A stretch of 11,389 bases of DNA from Stephanodiscus triporus (Eukaryota > Bacillariophyta > Thalassiosirophyceae > Thalassiosirales > Thalassiosiraceae): NCBI GenBank assembly GCA_036939755.1, contig JALLAZ010000893.1, forward strand, positions 1 through 11,389, written 5' to 3'. Below, one piece after another: positions 1 to 6,942 of the stretch; within the stretch, counting starts at the first letter, position 1, and each line of letters opens with the position of its first letter. Under the pieces are notes generated by a model, which saw only the letters and a program-made list of their open reading frames with translations, did no database searches and was not told where the DNA came from. The position numbers and the translations under genes are program-made.

Positions 1-1207
1 CATCTTTCTCGTAAGGAGCTATGCGAACTTCTCCATCCGCACCAAACAGCCAAATGACCAGGTTGTATCTTTTGCCGTTGTCAGTTCCTTTTTCGCCGGG
101 AGGAGTGGAGATAGGCAAGGACCCATGGCGATGAGCTCCAAGATGGATGATTGCCATGCCGGGAGAGAAACGCACAGTCCCAACGTCATTGCCTCGGCCT
201 TTTTCGTGGATCGAAGGATCACGTCGATCTTTTCCGTGCCCGTCGTTCCATGGGAACTCACGAAAGAAAACTTCCGAGCCGTCATATCTCTCACCCTTCT
301 CGGGAAGGTTCAAGTTGATATTCAAGGTGACGATCGAAGCATCGCGATGCTCTTTCAACTCGAAGTCATGACATGGTCCGTCGACATCGATCACGTCGCA
401 AGCGATTCGTTCGCCGTTCCCATCGACCCTAATGTCGCGATCGACATGATGCTCTTCACCGACTCCTCCATCGTACCGAATGGTGAATGCAAAGTACTCG
501 ACATCGTCCCCGCACCCGATCCGGTCGGGGAATAGCATCCTTCCCACGGGTCGCACTATGCGATCAACGATCTGTTCTTCTATCAACGCGGTCAGTGATT
601 TCATCGATACTGCGCCGTACACATTCATGTCCACGATGACGCCGTGACGGTTCATGCCGTTGGGGCGACGCGTGGGTATGCCGGAAGAGGTGGCCGAGTC
701 CAGAAGGTTACGAATACGCGATATTCCGGAGGGCGTTAGCAGTTGGACGGCATACACTCCCCTGGGCGGCCGATTGTCATTGGAATGAGGACTCGTCCAA
801 AGTGACTTAACAACTGATTCAGTCTCCTCCGAAGGATCGCTGAATGCATCCTCAATTGCAGCGGACAATTCGTCGGTAACGATGCCGTCATCGCTGACGT
901 CGTCTCCCCATGGAGAATTCCTCGCGAAATCCTCCTCCCATTCTTTCCAAGCATCCAGAAGGAGCGGTCCGTTTTCTTCCCAGAACGACGAGTGTTCGAA
1001 CTCCGCATTGACTACGTCGTTGGCGAGCGGAACGCTGAGGCTCCGTGCGAGCGCGAGGGGGGATCGCAATTCTGCCGTGGCCACTGCTTCGTCCGCGATG
1101 ATGCCTTCGTGTGCATATATGCTGCCAGTCGGATGAGCCGCGATCACTGAACTAGACGCTATTATCGCCAAACAAGCTATGGGAAGAACACGAGGGCTTT
1201 GAATCAT
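1..1207 (-). CDS. Secreted 2-oxoglutarate/Fe(II)-dependent oxygenase, OGFOD2-like (3' end outside window)
   Basis: A single open frame of 402 codons runs from the ATG at 1207 to the window edge without a stop. Residues 1-24 form a signal peptide (hydrophobic core PIACLAIIASSSVIA, probable cleavage after A24), which supports this start and suggests ER entry. The C-terminal half reads as a double-stranded beta-helix 2OG oxygenase. The HxD iron pair is H287-R-D289, followed by a TLNINL strand and a G-SEVFF strand. The distal iron ligand is H361 in HRHGSLPI, and the 2OG-binding arginine is R380 in GKRYNLVIW. This HxD...HG.LP...R-NL-W order matches the OGFOD2/prolyl-4-hydroxylase-type fold. Such enzymes hydroxylate a protein or small molecule using O2 and 2OG, but the substrate cannot be read from sequence. 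Residues 40-225 match nothing I recognise. A second H-x-D at H254-V-D256 is probably not catalytic. The frame has passed the usual domain end, so little should be missing. Confidence 0.85.
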   Translation of the reverse strand, partial: MIQSPRVLPIACLAIIASSSVIAAHPTGSIYAHEGIIADEAVATAELRSPLALARSLSVPLANDVVNAEFEHSSFWEENGPLLLDAWKEWEEDFARNSPWGDDVSDDGIVTDELSAAIEDAFSDPSEETESVVKSLWTSPHSNDNRPPRGVYAVQLLTPSGISRIRNLLDSATSSGIPTRRPNGMNRHGVIVDMNVYGAVSMKSLTALIEEQIVDRIVRPVGRMLFPDRIGCGDDVEYFAFTIRYDGGVGEEHHVDRDIRVDGNGERIACDVIDVDGPCHDFELKEHRDASIVTLNINLNLPEKGERYDGSEVFFREFPWNDGHGKDRRDPSIHEKGRGNDVGTVRFSPGMAIIHLGAHRHGSLPISTPPGEKGTDNGKRYNLVIWLFGADGEVRIAPYEKD

Positions 1208-1390
1208 GGAGAAGCCGTCGTATTCTAAGTTTCAGGAAGACACTGGAGGGGGGGGTGTTGAAGCGATAGTGAAATGAATTAATCACTTAGCCGATTTGAC
1301 ATGGGAAACCGAGATTTTGATTAAATGAGCGGAAGCTCTCTATTGCTTTCCGATGTGACAGCTAAATCGCTCGGAGGCCCCCTTTTCCCC

Positions 1391-1419
1391 GTACTGTACA
1401 TTTGACCTCAATTGGCAAC
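1391..1419 (-). repeat. Conserved 29-bp element, copy 1 (upstream of the oxygenase gene)
   Basis: Read on the minus strand, towards the oxygenase gene, it begins GTTGCCAATTGAGG and continues TCAAATGTACAGTAC. It matches copy 2 (1793-1821) at 27 of 29 positions in inverted orientation. It contains a CCAAT pentamer, a near-palindrome TTGAGGTCAA and two GTAC tetramers. Its gene-proximal end is about 183 bp from the start codon. It could be a promoter element or the terminal inverted repeat of a transposon of about 430 bp (1391-1821). Confidence 0.75.
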
Positions 1420-1424
1420 CCCTT

Positions 1425-1569
1425 AATTGGGGGAGCTTATTTCGCAGCTTTTAGGAGGGCCACAACCAGACTGAATAGTTTATACAACACCCCATTGAGT
1501 GAGGGGTTGTATAAACTATTGCCGGTGTCAACCCCATGGGCAGGGGTCGTGAAATAAGCTCCCCCAATT
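1425..1569. mobile_element. MITE-like palindromic element, 145 bp
   Basis: The 19-bp arms at 1425-1443 (AATTGGGGGAGCTTATTTC) and 1551-1569 are perfect inverted repeats. Inside them, AATAGTTTATACAAC at 1474-1488 pairs perfectly with 1506-1520 around a 17-nt loop. There is no coding capacity. Short length, perfect terminal inverted repeats and nested internal symmetry are typical of non-autonomous DNA transposons. The outermost AATT at each end could be a 4-bp target duplication, but since AATT is itself palindromic this cannot be told apart from the arm. An alternative is a hairpin-forming regulatory element. Confidence 0.6.
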
Positions 1570-1792
1570 TGTGCGTTGGGTTTTGAGATAGATGTGATAA
1601 TTTAAATTTTTAATTTTTTTAGTAACAAATATGAATGAAAGCCAGTAAAATACACCAACCTTCTACCAATCATATCTTGGTCAGTTTACATCCCCAAACC
1701 ATGCCCCAAGTGAGACTTCCTATTTTTTCAACCTGCCTATCTAAGTGGGTATGGTATGAAGTCGGAATTCTCGATATTTCGGTAGAAACCAA

Positions 1793-1821
1793 GTTGCCAA
1801 TTGAGGTCAAACGTACAGTAA
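1793..1821 (+). repeat. Conserved 29-bp element, copy 2 (upstream of RPL15)
   Basis: Read on the plus strand, towards RPL15, it begins GTTGCCAATTGAGG and continues TCAAACGTACAGTAA. It is the inverted partner of copy 1. It ends about 187 bp before the RPL15 start codon. Its upstream flank carries TCTCGATATT at 1769-1778, which also occurs at a comparable place beside copy 3 at the right end of the window (minus strand 11358-11367). Confidence 0.75.
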
Positions 1822-2008
1822 CAATACGCGAGTCAGCGAAGGTTATGAGCACAACCGACGACTGACGCACTCCAAACTCGACTCCACACAAGAAGAAACA
1901 AGAACATCAACGCCTCGCCTCTCTTTTTTTGTGGTTCCTGGAAGCTGAGGGCAGCAATCACGCTTCCGTTCCGTCCGCGGTCCGACACACTCCGAAATAC
2001 CAGCAACC

Positions 2009-2683
2009 ATGGTCCGGTCACTCATACTAGCGGCCCTCATCGCCGCCGCGGCGGCCTTCTCCTCCTTCACCCCCCGTAACCTTCCCACCCACGCCGCCAC
2101 CCGCTCGTCGTCGTCCAGCAGCAACCTGTCAATGAAAATCTACGACTGGAAGCGCCGCACGGCCGACGAGTCGGCCATCCACGAGGGGGAATTCACCTTC
2201 GACAACCTCCGCCCCGCGCCGGGAAGTCGCAAGCGCAAGAGCCGCAAGGGACGCGGGATCTCCGCTGGACAGGGAGCCACCTGCGGCTTCGGGATGAGGG
2301 GGCAGAAGTCCCGCGCCGGCAGGCCCACACGGCCCGGCTTCGAGGGCGGACAGCAGCCGCTGTATCGCCGCCTTCCCAAGTTCCCAGGCCAGCCGACGGG
2401 TCCAGGACACGAGAAGGAGCTTTACAACCTGATAAAGTTGGACGAGCTCAACGGCGTCGCCGAGGGGGGCACTATCAACTTCGATTCCCTGCTGGTGTCC
2501 GGCGCGATCACCAAGGCCAAGCATCCCATCCACAAGATCGTCGTGGGACGTCAAGACTTCACCGCCAAGGGGGTGACCGTGCAGGCCCACGCCTTCACCA
2601 AGAGCGCGCGAGATGCCATCGAGGGCGCCGGCGGCAAGTGCGAATTGTTGAGCAAGACCACCAACGCCGTTTTGGTGGCTTGA
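2009..2683 (+). CDS. RPL15: Plastid 50S ribosomal protein L15 (uL15c), nuclear-encoded, plastid-targeted
   Basis: This intronless gene encodes 224 residues. L15 is a late-assembling protein of the large ribosomal subunit that threads a basic extension into 23S rRNA; here it would serve plastid ribosomes. The L15 signature is clear: the LRPAPGSRKRKSRKGRG block (from about residue 67), then GQGATCGFGMRGQKSRAG, then RPGFEGGQQPLYRRLPK, followed by the C-terminal globular domain ending in AGGKCELL. Residues 1-16 (MVRSLILAALIAAAAA) form a signal peptide. F17 directly after the alanine run, then an S/T/R-rich stretch, reproduces the ASAFAP-type bipartite targeting signal of diatoms and other red-lineage secondary plastids. 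The start codon has a good context (accATGG). Mature protein would start near residue 17 after ER cleavage and later after transit-peptide removal. Confidence 0.95.
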   Translation: MVRSLILAALIAAAAAFSSFTPRNLPTHAATRSSSSSSNLSMKIYDWKRRTADESAIHEGEFTFDNLRPAPGSRKRKSRKGRGISAGQGATCGFGMRGQKSRAGRPTRPGFEGGQQPLYRRLPKFPGQPTGPGHEKELYNLIKLDELNGVAEGGTINFDSLLVSGAITKAKHPIHKIVVGRQDFTAKGVTVQAHAFTKSARDAIEGAGGKCELLSKTTNAVLVA

Positions 2684-3220
2684 GGGTGTGGAGAGGAAGC
2701 TTGGGCGTATTAGTTTGTAGAGAATATACGACTGACTTGTGCGGGTGGCGAGAACACTCGCTTGGTTCTTACTTATAAAATAAAGGATGTGATGTTTTGT
2801 TAAGTGAAGCGTCTGGATTTTTTCATGTTTCGATCATCCTTTGGTTGCTTGCTTCTGTGGAGAGTTCAGATTACTCATGTGATATATCAAAAAAATATTC
2901 ACGTTCTGTGTTACTGTTTTCAAGAAAGTGAATATTTGCAATTGTCTTGCCTATCATCAGCAGGGACGAAGAATGAGCAGTCTCGTTCTTATTATATTGT
3001 ACCATTGACTCTATTTTGATGTTTTGTCAGTGAAGTATGAAACTGCCTGATACTCCGCACACAGAAGCGACCATAACTTCCGTCTTATCACAAAGTGGTT
3101 TGATATACTCGCTGACATGAGCAGTCGGGATCAGGATTGTGCTGACAATGTCCCACTTCATCCATCACAACCTCGCACAAAGATCTTTAGTTTTGGAACG
3201 CTCTATAACTGCTAATTTAC
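2684..3220. other. Convergent intergenic region after RPL15, no gene seen
   Basis: The region holds the RPL15 3' UTR and AT-rich sequence. AATAAA at 2779-2784, followed by a GT-rich stretch, is a plausible polyadenylation signal about 95 nt after the stop. The string TGATGTTTTGT followed by AGTGAAG recurs near 2790 and 3017, a short imperfect direct repeat. AAATATTCAC (2893-2902) and GTGAATATTT (2928-2937) could form a 10-bp stem. Short open frames here have no recognisable protein character. Confidence 0.5.
2779..2784 (+). terminator. Possible polyadenylation signal of RPL15
   Basis: The canonical AATAAA hexamer lies about 95 nt after the RPL15 stop codon and is followed within 10 nt by a GT-rich stretch. 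Canonical hexamers are not strictly required in diatoms, so the assignment is tentative. Confidence 0.35.
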
Positions 3221-3616
3221 CTAGTTTTTTAGATATAAGTATTGTACGGTCAAACTGTGTTGTGTTTCAAATATGGATAGTTTATGGATGGCAATGTCAA
3301 AGCATAGTTCTTCATGAAAAGAGACTTCTTCAGATTTCCTGGGCATTTTGTCAATCTCCCCTCGAGATAGCCTTTTGACGAAGGGAGGCTTCTCAGATTT
3401 GCTCAGCATATTCCGGACTGTGCAAGCAGACATGCGTAGTTCATCATGGAAGAAGACTTCGTCAGGTTTGCTTAGCACGTTATCCATCTTCTCTCTAGCA
3501 AGTCTCTTGGTAAAGGGGACTTCGTCAGGTTTGCTACGCAATTTTAGACTGCATGCAACTCAAAAATAGTTTTTCGCGAAACGGTCTTCACTATGTTGGC
3601 TCAGCACGTTGTCCAT
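3221..3616 (-). repeat. 22-codon tandem repeat array, in frame after the bHLH-PAS stop codon
   Basis: About five degenerate DNA units begin near 3306, 3369, 3438, 3501 and 3568 (plus-strand coordinates, spacing 63-69 bp). They alternate as two subtypes, giving a higher-order period of about 132 bp. On the minus strand four of the five units stay open in one frame and encode variants of LSKPDEVPFTKRLAREKMDN, alternating with SKPDEVFFHDELRMSACT. This frame is the same as that of the transcription factor gene ending at 3617. The TAG at 3619-3617 is followed at once by ATGGACAACGTG, and only one further stop (TGA, 3562-3560) interrupts the frame before 3221. It may be 3' UTR, an alternative or read-through C-terminal tail, or a decayed exon. 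I recognise no known domain. Confidence 0.7.
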
Positions 3617-6452
3617 CTAGCCTGCTGTATAAGCCGGACCGGCACCAAAGCCAACATTATTTTGCTGCTTGACAGATACCTGGGGCAGCTCCATTTCAAT
3701 CGACACAGTGTCCTGTTTCGTGCTTTCCACGGATAGTATTCGCACTAGCGTGACAGAAAAGCACTTAGCAATGCCATGATCGCCCTTGATTAGTGATATG
3801 CTCAGGCCGAGATCGCTTCGATTCTTCATCGCTCCACGAAGCACAATGGAGGGCTTCTCCTCTCCCTTATCGCTGCCGTCGAGGGTAGGTGTTATCATCT
3901 GACTGATCAGGTCAAACGCATGTTGCAAGTCCTGTCGACTCGTCATGTTAAATATCGTCATGGCACAGACCTCCTCCTTGGTGTATTCAGATAAATGGCA
4001 AAAAACAGAGTTACAATCGATGAATGCCCCACCGAGGGAGGCGATTGCCATGCCCACTGAGCTGTTGTTGAATACGAACTTGTAATCATTTTGATTGACG
4101 GCATTAACAGCGGTTTGTGGCGGTGCCTGTTCTGGTGGGGGTGGGTTCATTGGCAGGGTGCTGCATTGGCCTATGAATCCCCGCTGTACACCCGGTGACA
4201 TTTGCTGTGGGAAAGCAACAGGTTGCTGAGCAGCCATGGGGTAAACACCGGCATCTAACGGATTTATGGGAATCTCCTTCTGTAGCAAATTCAATTGTCC
4301 TACAGCGGGATTGGCGATAACACCAAGTTGTTGCATTTGCTGCATCAGAGTTTGCCGTTCCCTATGATATTTCAGGAAAAAACAAAAATATACGCAAGTG
4401 AGAATAAAATCAAGGAACGCAGAACTATGAGACATGGCTCTGAACTAACATTTCCCATTGAGACTGTTGCTGTTGCAAAACAGAGATATAACTTGCCGCC
4501 TCGGCCAACACCGAACTCTTCGTTGTCTTGCTAACGGTTACTCCCCCACGTGACAATAGGGCACGCAAATCGTCGATTTGCCGTGCAATACGACAGCTGC
4601 GCTCCTTCTCTCGTGCATTGCGTTCCTTGCGCTTGGTAGGTTCCACGGCAGTACCTCCCCTATGCGCCGGGCGTGAATTCAACGCCGACTCGGCATGAGC
4701 GGAACTTGATCTTGGCGTGCTCGACGGGTTGGACGACAATGTCAGGGCGGCCGGGGACGAGTCAGGTAAATCGAGAGTTTTTCCGCCCCCGCTTGATGCA
4801 GTCCCGATGGGAACAACAGCGCTGTCGGACCCGGACAGGGAGGAAAGATTCTGGTGATCCATCCGAAATCGGGCCTGTTTCATCGGGGGACCTTCGCTCG
4901 AACCGCTCTGGGATTTTTTCTCTGACGACATGATGTTATTGGCCTTCAACAACGACGACGAGCCCTTGTGCGTGGCCAGGGGCCCGCGCCCTGGAAGCAC
5001 GTTGTTGGTGCCCGAGTCCTGATGGCTGGGCCAACCACTCCCACCCCATTCCTCGTCCGTCTTGTACCCATCGTCTTCTTCGTTGCCTCCATCAGTCTTG
5101 GCATTTTCTATGGTAGTGCCTCCAGTTGTCTTCTTGCGTTTCTTAACGCTGGTGGCATCCTTCGTTTTTGAGGTCACGTCTTTTCCACCTTTTACACGAA
5201 AAATAAATAAATGCCGCAGTGGGTGTAAACGTATGACGTGAGTTAACTCGCAAACTCAAACTGAAGATGGAGCGAAAATGAAAAGATTCCACATACCTTC
5301 CACGCCCTTGTCCCAAGAAACTTGCGCGGTACTCCTGGAGGACTTCGCCTCCGAGGTCACCACGGTCGCGGCGGCGGCTTGACCCTCGGCAGACGTCGGC
5401 ATCCCCGCCCCGCCGCCCTCGTTCTGGGCGGCCATCCATTCCTGATTCGAGCTGGTGGTCAAACTGCTAACGGTGCTCTTCCCCCCCGAGCTGCCATCGT
5501 TGCCCGAGTTGGATCCGCCGGAGGCGTTCCCCCCGTTGACGTCGTTCATGCTGCTGTCGCTCCCCGAGCTCGTGGAGGACCCTTCCACGTCCGACGTCCT
5601 ACGCGCGCACGCGGCATCCGTGGCCTCCGGAGGGAACCTCACCGACGCGGTGGTGCGCTCCTTCTTCGTCGTCGTGTTGCCGTCCTCGTTGTTCTCTCCG
5701 TCGTCGCGGGCGGGTGCGAGATTTTCATTTTCAGTCCCATGTGCGCGTGAAGACTCGTCGCCGCCACTCCCGCCTCTCCGATGGTGTTTGTGATGCGAGC
5801 TCTTCTTCTTCTTCTTCTTCCTCTCGTCCTCCCCGGATGCTTTGACCGCGCCGGAAGCCCCTCCAAGGCTATCTCCATTCGCATTGCGATTGTCATCCCT
5901 CCCTCCGTTATTATTGTTGTCGTCGTCGCTGTTGCTCCCCTCGCCGCCGCATCCCTTCCCGTCGTCGGAATTGGACGGTGACGAGGTGCTGTCGAAGTTG
6001 AAATTCAGGCCGAAGCTAACTATGGAATGCTCCGCACCGCCGCATATGGACGAGTTCATGAGCGATCCCCCCCCCGACGGCGGATGCCCGCCCCGATCGC
6101 TCCGGCCGCTCGATGCCCGGCCAGTCGCCACCGCAGCGGCCATGGAGCCGCTGCTTGACGAATTCGCCGCGGACAGAGCGCGCTTGCGATGGTGATGCGG
6201 TCGGCTGGGACGGCGGTCCACCCCCCCTCCCGCGTCCGGGCCCGCGACGACGCAGGACTGGGACGACGACCCCCCGCTCCCCCCATCAACCCGCCGTCTC
6301 TCGCCGCTGCCCCCGCCCACAGAACCCCCCACGGCCGCGTCGCTGTTGAGGGTGGCGGCGTCGGCGGCTATTTCGGCGTCGGCCTCGATGATGCCGGCAT
6401 CTCCCAGGATGGGCGAGTCAGCGGCCACGATGGCCTCCCCTTCATCATCCAT
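3617..6452 (-). CDS. bHLH-PAS transcription factor (three exons, 879 residues)
   Basis: Exons are 6452-5297, 5188-4450 and 4361-3617; the introns are 108 nt (GTATGT donor) and 88 nt (GTTAGT donor). The joins are G|GT and AT|G, and both keep frame. Residues 1-385 are low-complexity Ser/Gly/Asn/Asp-rich sequence with a basic cluster ERKKKKKKSSHHKHHRR that may be a nuclear localisation signal. A bHLH domain lies at about 572-622: its basic region RKERNAREKERSCR keeps the glutamate that reads E-box-type DNA, and the second helix runs SVLAEAASYISVLQ. The dimerising helix continues across intron 2 (WEMERQTLMQQMQQL), which supports that splice. A PAS domain follows at about 724-840 (YKFVFNNSSVGMAIASLGG, then CHLSEYTKEEV). 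bHLH-PAS proteins act as nuclear dimers; in diatoms the family includes the circadian regulator RITMO1, but orthology to it is not shown here. The promoter is shared head-to-head with threonine synthase. The tail after the stop is unusual (see the repeat entry). Confidence 0.88.
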
Positions 6453-6942
6453 ACTTGACTGAAATGTATTCCCTTCCCTTCCTTTGCTTACTTTCCTTTC
6501 CTATCGATTCGATTCACCTTCTTGCTACTGTTGTTTCTGCGGTTGTTGACTGGATTGAGGTGAAGGAGAACAGGAACACGTCGCCTGACGCTGCTGACAC
6601 CACATCGGAGAAAGTCTAATACTTTCTGATTGAAGTAGTGCCGTAATCGATGAAGCCTTAAATAATTTTCACACGGAACATGTCGACTACACAATACGTC
6701 AGAAAGACACACTATGTCAGAAAGACCACGTCATTATTCGCGAGTATTAGAACAATTACTCCGTGGCCTGTGATTGGGACAGAAGATGGTACTACCATAC
6801 CATCCATGGTAACGTACCGCACCTCACACACTAGAGATACACTCTAATATGGACGTCATAATATATTATTAATATATGTGGTAACGCCTAACGGTAACGC
6901 CACACAGCCAAGCAGGCGAAACCAAAATAAATTGCACTAAAA
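6453..6942. promoter_or_regulatory. Divergent promoter region between bHLH-PAS and threonine synthase genes
   Basis: This 490-bp gap lies between two outward-facing start codons. GTCAGAAAGAC is repeated 18 bp apart at 6698 and 6716. Overlapping palindromes ATGGTA-C-TACCAT (6786-6798) and TACCAT-CC-ATGGTA (6798-6811) follow. GGTAACG occurs three times (6808, 6880, 6893), the last two within GGTAACGCC repeats. A CRE-like octamer, TGACGTCC on the minus strand, sits at 6851-6858, one base from TGACGTCA. An AT-only tract covers about 6859-6876. Which motifs are functional cannot be told from one sequence. Confidence 0.5.

Larger units (their letters stand above)
1208..2008. promoter_or_regulatory. 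Divergent promoter region between the oxygenase and RPL15 genes
   Basis: This 801-bp gap separates two genes transcribed away from each other, so it must carry both promoters and 5' UTRs. It holds two inverted copies of a conserved 29-bp element (1391-1419 and 1793-1821) and a MITE-like palindromic element (1425-1569), each listed separately. The stretch 1570-1650 is very AT-rich. Short open frames on both strands around 1635-1890 show no protein-like composition. No obvious TATA box could be assigned. Confidence 0.6.

Noticed and set aside
251..460. H254-V-D256 of the oxygenase as the iron-binding HxD pair
   Set aside because: The H287-R-D289 pair is followed by the TLNINL and G-SEVFF strands expected after the true motif; the earlier pair lies before that core.
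125..535. 136-codon plus-strand open frame inside the oxygenase gene
   Set aside because: It lies antisense to a 402-codon frame with signal peptide and catalytic motifs; its own translation resembles no protein.
1635..1891. Overlapping short open frames on both strands upstream of RPL15
   Set aside because: They overlap the repeated 29-bp element and show no protein-like composition or start context.
2129..2590. 153-codon minus-strand open frame over RPL15
   Set aside because: Shadow of a GC-rich, Arg/Gly-rich coding sequence; RPL15 identity on the plus strand is certain.
2804..3019. 71-codon open frame after RPL15
   Set aside because: It sits in AT-rich 3' sequence and shows no domain or compositional support.
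5322..6458. Several plus-strand open frames of 66-142 codons over bHLH-PAS exon 1
   Set aside because: They are the reverse of a Ser/Gly/Asp-rich GC-biased exon, with Pro/Arg/Leu-rich translations typical of antisense shadows. The minus frame joins by a clean intron to a bHLH domain.
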